Shown here piece after piece: positions 55,395-64,000 of a stretch of 64,000 nt of DNA. The notes below the pieces were generated by a model that was not told the DNA's origin, did not search any database, and worked only from the letters and a program-made list of their open reading frames with translations. Position 1 is the stretch's first letter. Every line of letters starts with the position of its first letter. The DNA is taken from contig JAAHII010000001.1 in assembly GCA_010671905.1 (NCBI GenBank), positions 372,001-436,000 of the forward strand, given 5' to 3'. The stretch comes from Leptolyngbya sp. SIOISBB (lineage in GTDB: Bacteria; Cyanobacteriota; Cyanobacteriia; Phormidesmidales; Phormidesmidaceae). The position numbers were made by a program, and so were the translations under genes.

Positions 55395-57323
55395 GTGACC
55401 CCATCTTCTTCACCTTCGTCAGCAATCTGGCAACGGCTTTTGCAAGCCAGTTGGCAGCGCCGCGTGGTGCCCGGATTGACGGTGATTGGGCTCATGGTGG
55501 TGCTGCGGCTGTTGGGGGTGTTTCAGGGGATAGAGTGGAAGGCGCTGGATAGCTTTTTGCGCTGGCGACCGGCAGAGCCCACCAGCGATCGCCTGCTCAT
55601 CGTTGGCATTAATGAAGCCGACATTCAACAGATCGGCACGTATCCGATTCCGGATGGTGTCCTCGCCGCACTCATTACCGAACTCCAGCAGCATCAACCC
55701 CGCGCCATTGGCCTAGATCTGTTTCGTGACTTACCCATTGAGCCAGGATCTACCCAGTTAAACCAACTGATGGCGGCATCACCGCAGTTGTTTGGCATCG
55801 AAAAAATCATCTCGTCGCCCGTTTTGCCGCCGCCCGCTTTACCGCCGGAGCAGGTCGGTTTCAATGACTTTGCCTTAGACGATGATGGCTTTGTGCGCCG
55901 GGCGTTTATGGGGGCGTTTCCGCCGCCCTTGCATCCGGAGCCCGATCGCTTTCGCCTCTCCTTTCCCCTATTACTGGCAGAAGCTTACCTAGCAGAGGCT
56001 GACCTTTCCATTGAAAATGGTCGCCGCAACCCAGAGAATATGCGCTTTGGCGATACCGAACTGAGCCGTTTTCAGCCCGATACGGGTGGCTATGTGGGGG
56101 CCGATGCCTCGGGGGTGCAAATGTTGATCAACACCCGCAGTGGTCGATCGCCCTTTACCGTGGTGTCGCTTTCGGCAGTCCTAGCTGGCGAAGTGGAGGC
56201 TGCCCTGATTCGCGATCGCGTCGTGCTGATTGGGGTGACCTCCCTCAGCCAAAAAGATCTGGTCAACTCAGGGGCGGTGAATACCTTCAATCCTGGCTTG
56301 GTGTACGGCGTCGAAATGCATGCCCACATTACCAGTCAAGTGCTCAGTGCCGTGCTGGACGATCGTCCCGCCATCAACGTTTGGCCCGACCCATGGGAAT
56401 ATCTGTGGATCATTGGCTGGGGCGCGATTGGCATGGCGCTAGTGGGCATCATCGCTCGCCCCGCTTGGTATTTGCTCACGGTGGGCCTGGTGGGCCTGGG
56501 CTTGTTTGCCACCAGTTACCTCGTGTTGTGGTTGGGTGGCTGGTGGCTCCCCGTCATGCCCACGCTGGTAGCTTTTACGCTGAATGGTCTGGTTCTGCCA
56601 GGATTTTATCTCTACGACCAGACCTTGCGATCGCGCATTGCGGCTCGCCAACGAGTGATCGAAGAAACTTACGACGCGATTCATAACGGGCCGCTGCAAT
56701 CCCTGGCGCTGTTGCTGAAACAAAAAGCGGATCTTGACCCCACGGTGCAGTCACAACTGGCCGATTTGAACCAAGAACTGCGCACGGTGTACAACCGCTT
56801 ACAGCAGGAATCGTTGCCCGCCGCTGAGCAACTGCACCTCGGGGGTGGCAAAGTGGTGGACTTGCGCGATGCCCTGCACGAGGTGCTGTATGAGGTCTAC
56901 GTCGCCACTTTGAAGCGTGACTTTCCAGGGTTTGCCTCGCTCAAATTTCAAGTGGTGAAATTCGAACCAATGCAAGAGGCGGGCCTTCCCGGTGATGATC
57001 GGCGATCGCTCTGCCGCCTACTGGAAGAAATGCTTTGCAACGTGGGTAAACACGCCGTCGGGGCCAAACGACTCACGATCGCCTGCTATGCCACCGAGAC
57101 TGACAACATCATTCGAGTTGAAGATAACGGCAAAGGGGCGGCTGCCCCCAATGCCAGTGCCCCCAATGCGGCGACTGGAGGGCGTGGCACCCAACAGGCC
57201 CAAGACTTAGCGCAGCGACTTGGCGGCACCTACCAGCGGCAACTGACCCCGAAAGGAACCAGTTGTGAACTCCGTTGGCCGACCCGCCGTCCTAGGTTTC
57301 GGTGGCTGCGATCGCGTTCCTAA
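55395..57323 (+). CDS. CHASE2-domain sensor histidine kinase
   Basis: A 642-residue kinase. Membrane segment at about 22-41, a CHASE2 extracytoplasmic sensor to about 320 ('DRLLIVGINEADIQQIGTYP', 'GVQMLINTRSG', 'GVEMHAHITSQVL'), three membrane helices (about 335-400), an H-box 'TYDAIHNGPLQSLALLL' near 424-440 (histidine in a NarX/HisKA_3-like context) and an ATPase domain with 'LEEMLCNVGKHA' and 'VEDNGKG' near 535-580, ending 'CELRWP'. It should respond to an unknown periplasmic cue. A DUF928 gene is encoded downstream, a recurrent cyanobacterial neighbour. No response regulator is adjacent. The initiator at 55395 is GTG. Confidence 0.9.
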   Translation: MTPSSSPSSAIWQRLLQASWQRRVVPGLTVIGLMVVLRLLGVFQGIEWKALDSFLRWRPAEPTSDRLLIVGINEADIQQIGTYPIPDGVLAALITELQQHQPRAIGLDLFRDLPIEPGSTQLNQLMAASPQLFGIEKIISSPVLPPPALPPEQVGFNDFALDDDGFVRRAFMGAFPPPLHPEPDRFRLSFPLLLAEAYLAEADLSIENGRRNPENMRFGDTELSRFQPDTGGYVGADASGVQMLINTRSGRSPFTVVSLSAVLAGEVEAALIRDRVVLIGVTSLSQKDLVNSGAVNTFNPGLVYGVEMHAHITSQVLSAVLDDRPAINVWPDPWEYLWIIGWGAIGMALVGIIARPAWYLLTVGLVGLGLFATSYLVLWLGGWWLPVMPTLVAFTLNGLVLPGFYLYDQTLRSRIAARQRVIEETYDAIHNGPLQSLALLLKQKADLDPTVQSQLADLNQELRTVYNRLQQESLPAAEQLHLGGGKVVDLRDALHEVLYEVYVATLKRDFPGFASLKFQVVKFEPMQEAGLPGDDRRSLCRLLEEMLCNVGKHAVGAKRLTIACYATETDNIIRVEDNGKGAAAPNASAPNAATGGRGTQQAQDLAQRLGGTYQRQLTPKGTSCELRWPTRRPRFRWLRSRS

Positions 57324-57737
57324 TTGCGCTCTATTCCGGCTTCGGACAAACGTGCTTCCGAACCGCTGGTGAAAATTCCCATTCCCTGCAAGACAGATGT
57401 TTGCTGCTGGCTGCGGTACTGACTTTAAACCGATTCTCTGAATGGCGACTTACCCATTCTGCCCATTTCTCCCCCGCTCCCCCGGCTCATCTTTCCGTAT
57501 CTGTAGATTCCTAAAAGAGCCCCGGTATGACTTAAAAACCCGTGCCATGGCGGTTGGATGATCGTTTTGACCTTGTTTACTCAAAGAAGAGAAAGCGCGG
57601 ATAAACAACAAAATTTGCCCCGTGGCAGAAAAGTGCAAACCGCTTCTCTGCAAACCGTCAGTGATCTGTCTGAAAGATCGGGTGGATTGAGTGTAGGTCT
57701 TACCTATGGTGTAGATGCAGGTCACTCCCCCAAGCTC

Positions 57738-57974
57738 ATGCAAAGCTCTCTCACTGACACCCTCCAAAGCCTCTTCGAAAAAGCTGCCATTCTCTTACTG
57801 AGCTGTGTTGATGATGCTCTGATCATGGCGCTCAGCAAGTTGGGCGTGAGCCTACCGGGGCTGCAATGCTTGAGTGCAGTTTTGGTCACTCTGACAGTCT
57901 GCTTCTGGCTGTATCGCCTGCTGCGCTTTGTGCATCGCCGCTACCGTTTGCCACTGCCTTATATCGCTTCTTAA
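57738..57974 (+). CDS. Possible small membrane protein (78 aa), unrecognised
   Basis: From ATG 57738 the frame gives 'MQSSLTDTLQSLFEKAAILL' and a second hydrophobic stretch 'LQCLSAVLVTLTVCFWLYRL', ending with a basic tail 'RFVHRRYRLPLPYIAS'. The frame is open upstream to 57558, but those residues look non-coding. Two membrane segments and a positive tail are plausible for a true small protein between the CHASE2 kinase and DUF928 genes. The 57324-57737 stretch is otherwise empty. Confidence 0.4.
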   Translation: MQSSLTDTLQSLFEKAAILLLSCVDDALIMALSKLGVSLPGLQCLSAVLVTLTVCFWLYRLLRFVHRRYRLPLPYIAS

Positions 57975-58093
57975 AACTGACAGGTCACAGCCCATTGAGG
58001 AAAAACCTCTTGCCAGTCACTTTAAGAAGTGCCCCGTCTGATGCGTTTGCATCTACCCAGCAGTTATCCTGAGCCCAATAGAGAGTCGCCATC

Positions 58094-58888
58094 ATGATTG
58101 TGTCTTTTTCGCCCCCCACTCCCGTTTTGCCTGCCCTGCGCTACTTAGCCGGAGGGCTAGGTTGTGTGCTCGCGATCGCTGCGCCGACCCTAGCGCAGTC
58201 CTCTTCGTCTCCCACGACCTACCCAGCCGAAGCTTTACTCATTAGCTCCCGCGCGTACACTCCACCTGCCGGTTCCCAAAGTTCTGGGGGGGCTAGCACT
58301 GGGGGCGGCGTACGCGGCTGTGGGGCAGAAATGCTCGCATTAGCCCCGGCATTTACCAGCCCTGGACAGACCTTTTCCGAGCGGCCCACCTTTGTGTGGT
58401 ACATCGGTGAGGTGCCCACCAATCGACTCAACTTTACCCTCTTTCATCAAAGTGCAGTCGGTGAGAGCGAGGTGTTCAGTCAAGATATGACCGCTGCCAC
58501 ACCGGGCTATCAATCCTTTACGCTACCTGCTGAGGCAGAGCCCCTGCAGGTGGGAGAAACCTATCGCTGGGTCACCACGCTCTATTGCGAAGAAGCCTCC
58601 GACGATGTCATGCGCTGGATCGAGGCTGGGGTCACGATCGTGGATCCCCCTCTCAGCCTGCCCTTATTGGATGCTGTGGCCCCGACGCCGTCGCAAAAAG
58701 CTTTGAGATTTGCCCGATCTGGTTATTGGTATGACGCGCTGGCCCAGGTGTATGCCGGTGAAACCGCCGATGAACGCGCCCTGCGACAAGCCTTGATCCT
58801 CGATGTCGCGGATTTGGCCGAGACTGTCAACAGCAGCTCGGCCGATCGCTGGAGCGATCGCCTGCGCGCCTTAGTCGAGACACCGTAA
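58094..58888 (+). CDS. DUF928 domain-containing secreted protein
   Basis: A 264-residue protein with a signal peptide (about 1-34, ending APTLAQ) and the DUF928 pattern: 'RGCGAEMLALAPA' near 72-84, 'SERPTFVWYIGEVPTNRLNF' near 95-115, 'GETYRWVTTLYCEE' near 155-168, and the C-terminal 'ARSGYWYDALAQVY' helix. Two cysteines could bridge. DUF928 proteins are periplasmic and often encoded next to CHASE2 kinases or adenylate cyclases, perhaps as signal partners; the function is not known. The gene looks complete. Confidence 0.85.
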   Translation: MIVSFSPPTPVLPALRYLAGGLGCVLAIAAPTLAQSSSSPTTYPAEALLISSRAYTPPAGSQSSGGASTGGGVRGCGAEMLALAPAFTSPGQTFSERPTFVWYIGEVPTNRLNFTLFHQSAVGESEVFSQDMTAATPGYQSFTLPAEAEPLQVGETYRWVTTLYCEEASDDVMRWIEAGVTIVDPPLSLPLLDAVAPTPSQKALRFARSGYWYDALAQVYAGETADERALRQALILDVADLAETVNSSSADRWSDRLRALVETP

Positions 58889-59090
58889 GATAGATTGCCC
58901 CAACCAGCAGCGACTGCCGTCGCTAGTGCAACCGGTCCTGTCATCACAACTATGGGGCGCTGCCGCAATTTCCCTGGAAACCTGCCAATTGATGCCATTA
59001 AAGAAATTGCCACCTTCCTGAGCGAGATTTGCGCTCAAGGGCACACAAGATCTTTTAAGCTTTGAAGGCAGCGTTCTGAAGGAATCATCA

Positions 59091-61169
59091 ATGCTTCAGT
59101 TTGGTTATTGGGGTCGGTTGAGTGTGGTGTCTGGTACCGCGATCGCGATCGTGGCGCCAGGACTTTTAAACCTTGCTGCCCATGCTCAAAGTAGCTCTGC
59201 TAACAGTGTGGCGGTGCTGCCAGCGATGCCTGATGAAATTGTTGAATGTGACCTACTGATTGTGGGGGGTGGCCTATCCGGTACCGCCGCCGCCTATCAG
59301 GGACTTAAAGCAGGACACACCGTTTGTCTGACGGAAATGACCGACTGGGTGGGGGGGCAAATTTCCTCTCAGGGCACCACTGCCTTAGACGAGTCTCGGC
59401 GACAACGACAACTCCTTTTTTACTCCGCAGGCTACAACGAACTGCGAGAACGGGTTGCCGAAAAATATGGCGAACTTGATCCAGGGCGATGCTGGGTCAG
59501 TGCCACCTGTTTCTTACCCTACGATGCCCACGCCATTCTTTTTGACATGCTTGAGGAAGCTGCCGATGAGGGTGACGGCGAGTTGAAATGGTTCCCGGCT
59601 ACGGTGCCCAAAGATCTTGAGTTTAATGCTGACGGTAGTCAGATTACCAGTCTGATCGGCATTCAACATAGTCCGCAACCGGGCACCCCCCCGCTCAATA
59701 CTGAGCCACTGTCCCAAGTTATTGAAGATTTTTACACCTACGAAGATTCGGCGCGGTTTGAAAAAACGGTCATTCAGTTTGTGCCGCCTGAAACGCCGCC
59801 TGCCGGTCCCGCTGATTGGTACGTCATCGAAGCTACGGAAACGGGTGAACTGATCGCGATGGCCGATGTGCCTTATCGGTTAGGGCTAGATCCCAAGTCT
59901 TATCTCAATCCATCGTCTCCGGTGACCTCTCAAGATCCGTATTGCACCCAGGGCTTTACGTATACCTTTGCGATGGAAAAAACGGAGGAACCCCAGCCTC
60001 AAGATATTCCCGACTATTACACACAGTACGAACCCTATTTTAGCTGGGAGCAAGTGCGCGATTTTGACGCCCAAGACTATTACGACTTCGTCTTTACCTA
60101 CCGCCGTATCTGGGCGGCAGACCCCGAACGGGAGGAAACGATTGCCGGGGTTCCCCGCCCGAGTCCGGGGGATATTTCGATGCAGAACTGGACTTGGGGC
60201 AACGATTATCGACCGGGTACTGCGGTGGATAACCTGATTTATTCCCATGGCCAATTAGCAGACTTGGGACAGCTAGAACCGGGGGGCTGGCTGGGCGGTC
60301 TGCGTCAGGAAACCCTGCGGCGCGGCGAAGAAAATGCCATCAGCTATTACTACTGGATGGTCATCGGCGAAGGCGACTCCCAACTGGACGACAATCTCAA
60401 GGAACCGGCGCCCAATAGTCGGTATTTGTCTGGCTATGAAGCCCCGATGGGTACGGCCCATGGGCTCTCCAAGTTTCCCTACATTCGCGAAGCGCGGCGC
60501 ATTGTCGGTCGCCCTTCCTACGGGTATGACGATGGCTTTGAAATCAATGAAGTGGACTTCACCTGGATTGATTTTAGCGATCCGTTTTATCAGGAAAACC
60601 TGGACCCCGACACCTATCGGCTACTGCGGCTGGAAGTGGCGGCAGGACAAGGCGCGATTGATGCTCTAGTGAATGATACGCCTGCGTCAGAGATTCCCCA
60701 GCGTCGGCGATCGAGGATTTATCCTGATTCCATTGGGATTGCGCAGTATGCAATCGACTTTCATCCCTGCATGTTAGAGAGTCCGCCTGAGAAACCGGGC
60801 AATATTGAACGGCCGGGGGTGCGTCAGGCTCACGGTCAGGCTTATCCCACCCAGATTCCGCTGCGGGCGCTGATTCCTCAGCGGGTGGATAATCTGCTGG
60901 TGACAGGTAAAGGCTTGGCGATGAGCACGATCGCGGCGGCCGCATACCGCGTCCATTCCTACGAATGGTCGGTTGGGGTGGGGGCGGCGGCGACGGCTGA
61001 TTTTGCCCTGCGCAATGAGGTCCTGCCGGCTGACCTGGTGGAGAGTTTACCGCTCCTTGATCCGCTCATGTATGAGCTCAGACAGGAGTTGGAAATGAGT
61101 GGCAATCCGACTCAGTTTCCTGATACCTCCATTTTCAATGAGAATTGGGATGACTGGCGTCCTTGGTAA
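59091..61169 (+). CDS. Secreted FAD-dependent oxidoreductase
   Basis: A 692-residue protein with a signal peptide (about 1-33, ending AHAQ), then a Rossmann FAD site 'LLIVGGGLSGTAAAYQGLKA' near 55-75 and 'EMTDWVGGQISSQG' near 83-96, the FAD-dependent oxidoreductase/xanthan-lyase-like family. The C-terminal part has 'IPLRALIPQRVDNLLVTGKG' near 590-610 with 'STIAAAAYRVHSYEWSVG', the second FAD contact. The substrate is unknown. Export suggests a periplasmic or extracellular role. It stands alone between the DUF928 and HAD genes on the same strand. Confidence 0.8.
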   Translation: MLQFGYWGRLSVVSGTAIAIVAPGLLNLAAHAQSSSANSVAVLPAMPDEIVECDLLIVGGGLSGTAAAYQGLKAGHTVCLTEMTDWVGGQISSQGTTALDESRRQRQLLFYSAGYNELRERVAEKYGELDPGRCWVSATCFLPYDAHAILFDMLEEAADEGDGELKWFPATVPKDLEFNADGSQITSLIGIQHSPQPGTPPLNTEPLSQVIEDFYTYEDSARFEKTVIQFVPPETPPAGPADWYVIEATETGELIAMADVPYRLGLDPKSYLNPSSPVTSQDPYCTQGFTYTFAMEKTEEPQPQDIPDYYTQYEPYFSWEQVRDFDAQDYYDFVFTYRRIWAADPEREETIAGVPRPSPGDISMQNWTWGNDYRPGTAVDNLIYSHGQLADLGQLEPGGWLGGLRQETLRRGEENAISYYYWMVIGEGDSQLDDNLKEPAPNSRYLSGYEAPMGTAHGLSKFPYIREARRIVGRPSYGYDDGFEINEVDFTWIDFSDPFYQENLDPDTYRLLRLEVAAGQGAIDALVNDTPASEIPQRRRSRIYPDSIGIAQYAIDFHPCMLESPPEKPGNIERPGVRQAHGQAYPTQIPLRALIPQRVDNLLVTGKGLAMSTIAAAAYRVHSYEWSVGVGAAATADFALRNEVLPADLVESLPLLDPLMYELRQELEMSGNPTQFPDTSIFNENWDDWRPW

Positions 61170-61203
61170 TGCCGTTTTAGGCACCTAATGATTTGGTATC
61201 GCT

Positions 61204-61833
61204 TTGAGCACCCTATTGTTTGATTTTGATGGCACGTTGGCAGACAGTTTGTCGGCGCTCGTGGCGATCACCAATCGGTTAGCTCCAGAATTTGGCTTTC
61301 GTCCCACGCCTTTGGCCGAAGTGGAAGCTTTGAAGGGGTTAACGGCTCGACAACTCATCCGCCATTCTGGCATTCCAATTCTCAAAATTCCGGCTCTGTT
61401 GCGGCGAGTCAGAGCCGAACTGCACCAATACAGTGCGACGATTGCTCCCTGTGCGGGGATGCCGGAAATCATTCGTGCACTGTCTGCTCAAGATCATCGC
61501 CTCGCCGTAATCACCTCCAACACGCCAGAGGCCGTGCAGGCATTTTTGGCGACTCATCAACTCACCGACTGTTTTCTCAGTGTGGATGGCGGGGGGACGC
61601 TTTTTCGCAAGGGGAAGCTGATTGCCCGTTGCCTAGAGCAGCACCAGTTGGCAGCGAGTGACGCCGTTTATGTGGGGGATGAGGTGCGAGATATTGATGC
61701 GGCTCGCTTTGCTGGTGTCCGGGCCGTGTCAGTCACCTGGGGATTTAATAGTCGAGCCGCTTTGGCCACGATGGATCCCGATTGGTTAGTTGATGAGCCC
61801 AATCGCTTGCTAGCGATCGCGAACCAGCTCTAA
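61204..61833 (+). CDS. HAD-family phosphatase (phosphoglycolate-phosphatase-like)
   Basis: A 209-residue HAD hydrolase: motif I 'LLFDFDGTLADS' from residue 4 with the nucleophile aspartate, motif II 'AVITSNT' near 100-106, motif III lysine in 'LFRKGKLI', and motif IV 'VYVGDEVRDIDAARFAGV' near 155-172. The cap is of type C1, as in phosphoglycolate phosphatase. The start is TTG 61204 because the nucleophile motif is only six codons later and no ATG is in place. It probably works in photorespiratory or housekeeping phosphate removal, inferred from family only. Confidence 0.85.
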   Translation: MSTLLFDFDGTLADSLSALVAITNRLAPEFGFRPTPLAEVEALKGLTARQLIRHSGIPILKIPALLRRVRAELHQYSATIAPCAGMPEIIRALSAQDHRLAVITSNTPEAVQAFLATHQLTDCFLSVDGGGTLFRKGKLIARCLEQHQLAASDAVYVGDEVRDIDAARFAGVRAVSVTWGFNSRAALATMDPDWLVDEPNRLLAIANQL

Positions 61834-61842
61834 TGTCCATAT

Positions 61843-61974
61843 CTAGGGCGCGTCATCAATTAAGCCCAGAAGCCTTTAGGGACAAGCATAACCGCGCCCG
61901 CACCTACTCAGCAGGCTAGGGGCTGTCGTGCTTTTGCTGAAAGGATTCGGCCGCAACCGGATGACAGGCCCTAG
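61843..61974. repeat. 132-bp MITE adjacent to its likely parent IS
   Basis: CTAGGGCGCGTCATCAATTAA at one end and GATGACAGGCCCTAG at the other; shares its last CTAG with the IS5-family element that follows. Confidence 0.9.
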
Positions 61975-62825
61975 GGCGTGTCATCAATTAAGCCAGACGA
62001 CCGTAGCTGCTAGATAAATCGCGCCCAAAAAGCTCTCTGCCAGCTTATCGTAACGAGTCGCAATGGCTCGATACTGCTTGAGTCGGGCGAAAAAGTTCTC
62101 AATCAGATGCCGTGCTTTGTAGAGCTCTCGGTCATACTCACGCGGCTCACGGCGATTGCACTTGGGCGGAATCACCGGCTTTTTGCCCGCCTGCTGCAGT
62201 CGCTGAATCACCCGCTCATCGGCGTCGTAGCCTTTATCGGCGAGGAGTGACTCGGCTGCCAGGTCTTCCAACAAGACATCGGCACCGGCCAAATCGCTGG
62301 CTTGCCCGGGCGTCAGATAGAACGCGAGTGGATTGCCGAGGGCATCCGTCAGGGCATGGATTTTGGTGCTCAATCCGCCTTTGCTGCGGCCAATGGCCTC
62401 CGCATCGGCATCCCCCCTTTTGCCCCGGCACTGTGCTGATGAGCGCGCACAATGGTCGAGTCAATCATCGCGTATTCGTTATCGGGGTCGCTGGCCAGGG
62501 CTTGAAACACCTTCTGCCACACGCCCCGCTTACACCAGCGCCGAAAGCGCGTGTGAACCTTGCGATAGTGGCCGAACCGCTCTGGTCAGTCGCGCCACGG
62601 AATCCCGGCCCGATAGCGGTATAAGACCGCTTCGACAAAGAGGCGATTGTCGCGAGCGGTCACACCCACACTGCCCGCTCGTCCTGGCAGCAAACCTTTG
62701 AGGCGGTCCCATTGATCATCGCGAAGGGCATAACGGCGCGGCATTCTAGCACTCCTAACTTCATGACTCGATGGGCTGGAAGGCTAGATTGTAAACTGCT
62801 GAGAGTCCTAAATGATGACAGGCTC
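61971..62825 (-). mobile_element. IS5-family (IS427-like) insertion sequence, about 855 bp
   Basis: The left end CTAGGGCGTGTCATCAATTAA nearly equals the MITE end, and the right end is gatgacaggctc near 62814-62825. It encodes one transposase in two frames on the minus strand. The size is typical for the group. Confidence 0.85.
61984..62744 (-). pseudogene. IS427-like transposase with an in-frame stop and a frameshift site
   Basis: From ATG 62744: 'MPRRYALRDDQWDRLKGLLP' and 'VEAVLYRYRAGIPWRD', then TGA where the family has a leucine before 'PERFGHYRKVHTRFRRW'. The frame continues 'DNEYAMIDSTIVRAHQHSAG' to A4G6 at 62412-62421, where a -1 slip is needed to reach 'STKIHALTDALGNPLAFYLT' and 'RHLIENFFARLKQYRAIATR', ending TGA 61984-61986. 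The slip site is normal for the group; the TGA is not, so this copy is probably inactive unless read through. Confidence 0.85.
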
Positions 62826-63055
62826 TTGTATGTGGGAGGGGCAAGCAATAATGGTTTGGGAAGTGACTCTGGACAGGCCCTCAAGCCTAAGTGAGTTTGC
62901 GAGCTAGATAGAGAGCCTTCCAGACTGCCTGCCCATCCCCATCGTGTCAGCAGACTGGACAGTATGAGAGGGCGTCTTCTCGTAAGACGGACCCAGGATT
63001 CACAAGGATAGCGCTGAGTGACGATGTGTTCTAATCGTTCCGGAGCCTTAACCTG
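62826..63055. other. Non-coding region upstream of the IS110-family transposase
   Basis: Contains a hairpin cgtctt/aagacg (about 62970-62986) and several short inverted words, within the 5' region where IS110-group elements encode a bridge RNA. The left end of the element is not defined. Confidence 0.4.
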
Positions 63056-64000
63056 ATGAGTGAAGCGTTGCTGCCCCTCGGCATTGATATCAGCAAAACG
63101 GATTTTCACGTGGCCCTGCTGAAAAGCGCCAAACGTTCAAAATATGAGCACTTCTCCAACGATACTGAAGGCTTTCGGCAGCTGAGCCAATGGCTAGACC
63201 AGCCAGGCGTGGGACCGGTTCACGCCTGCTTAGAAGCGACCAGCATCTACGGTCATGCCCTCGCCCTCTACCCTGCATCAACAGGGACATCAGGTGAGTA
63301 TCGTGAATCCGTTGCGGGTGAAAGGCTACAGTAAAAGCCAACTCTCTCGCACCAAGAGTGATCGCGCCGATGCCAAATTAATTGCTCAGTTCTGCCGTGA
63401 CCTGAAGCCCGCGCCTTGGCAACCATCGGCAGTTGAGGTGAGTCAGTTACAAGGCTATACTCGTCGCCTCGATGCCTTAGAGCACATGCTGACCGAAGAG
63501 AAGAATCGTCTCCAAGTCACTCCCCAAGACTTCGAAGCCGATATCGTCGCCCATATCCAGTTTCTGCAGGGGCAGGTGGAAACGGTAAAAAAGCGCTTGC
63601 GCGAGCATATTCAGGCCCATGAGTCACTCCAGTCCCAGCAGGCATTGCTCACCAGCATCGTGGGGGTCGGGGAGAGCACGGCCGCACGGGTGTTAGCAGA
63701 AATCGGGTCGATTGAGCACTTCACCTCGGCGCGTCAACTGGCGGCCTTTGCGGGGCTAACCCCGCAAGAACACACCTCCGGCACCTCCGTGCAGGGCAAA
63801 ACCCGGCTGTGCAAAATCGGCAATCGACGACTGCGCAAGGCGCTTTACTTTCCGGCGCTGACCTGGTGGCGGCGGTGTCCCCAAGCCCGCGCTTTTGGCG
63901 AACGGCTCTTAGCCGCTGGCAAGGCCAAGATGCAGGTCATTGGTGCTTTGATGCACAAGCTCATGCGCGTCATCTATGGCATCCTCAAGTCGGGAAAACC
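63056..64000 (+). pseudogene. IS110-family transposase, frameshifted and cut by the window edge
   Basis: The N-terminal RuvC-like DEDD domain starts 'LLPLGIDISKTDFHVALL' with 'VHACLEATSIYGHALAL'. An extra C near 63273 shifts the frame; the continuation is 'HQQGHQVSIVNPLRVKGYSK', 'SDRADAKLIAQFC', then the C-terminal Tnp20 domain 'LTSIVGVGESTAARVLAEIG' and 'AAFAGLTPQEHTSGTSVQGK', whose serine is the likely nucleophile. ATG 63056 is preceded by a weak ribosome site. The end lies beyond base 64000. The shift probably inactivates it. Confidence 0.9.

Overview
The window looks like a chromosomal segment of a filamentous-type cyanobacterium. The evidence is the very frequent HIP1-like octamer gcgatcgc, a PucC-like chlorophyll-family transporter, a ferredoxin-dependent sulfite reductase, a WD40/NB-ARC STAND protein, a CHASE2 kinase next to a DUF928 gene, and AMIN-domain TonB receptor architecture. 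No rRNA, tRNA or CRISPR array was seen. The sequence is rich in small non-autonomous repeats, insertion sequences and broken genes, so it is an accessory, rearranging region.

Layout. 0-6 kb: the end of a DJ-1/PfpI protein, a PucC-like transporter, an inositol-monophosphatase-family enzyme, then a Cache/HAMP histidine kinase; between the last two is a nest of two MITEs. 6-7.5 kb: small genes (DUF4926) and a UPF0175/DUF3368 toxin-antitoxin pair whose toxin gene is split by a 132-bp MITE. 8-11.7 kb: an AT-rich, unusually large MscS-like channel with an internal perfect-frame duplication. 12.4-16 kb: a 14-blade WD40 STAND protein. 16.4-26.4 kb: an ECF sigma factor and a family of surface-type proteins sharing one N-terminus (a LamG/crystallin-like giant, a beta-barrel/beta-helix fusion, and truncated copies).

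26.6-30 kb: a translationally coupled pair, a RecQ helicase fused to a phosphoribosyltransferase domain plus a DprA-like protein, resembling ShosTA-type defence or toxin-antitoxin logic. 30-31.5 kb: more toxin-antitoxin genes (UPF0175/DUF3368, BrnA/BrnT). 31.8-43.3 kb: a run of unrelated small genes nearly all on the minus strand (AraC, EamA, peptidase E, ADP-ribosylglycohydrolase, methyltransferase, GFA, VOC, GNAT and unknowns), several followed on the correct side by attC-like sites. A fragment of an integron-type tyrosine recombinase reads divergently at the right end, so this looks like a decaying chromosomal integron.

43.4-47.4 kb: a second IMPase-family gene, ferredoxin-sulfite reductase, and a DsrE-like gene cut by an IS4-family remnant. 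47.5-52.9 kb: an iron/siderophore uptake cluster on the minus strand (AraC regulator, frameshifted TonB-dependent receptor, RhtX/FptX-like exporter-family permease). 53-64 kb: a secreted protein, a wrecked polysaccharide pyruvyl transferase gene, the CHASE2 kinase/DUF928 group, an FAD-dependent oxidoreductase, a HAD phosphatase, and at the right edge an IS5-family element flanked by its matching MITE and a frameshifted IS110-family element.

Family names are assigned from remembered motifs, not from searches.
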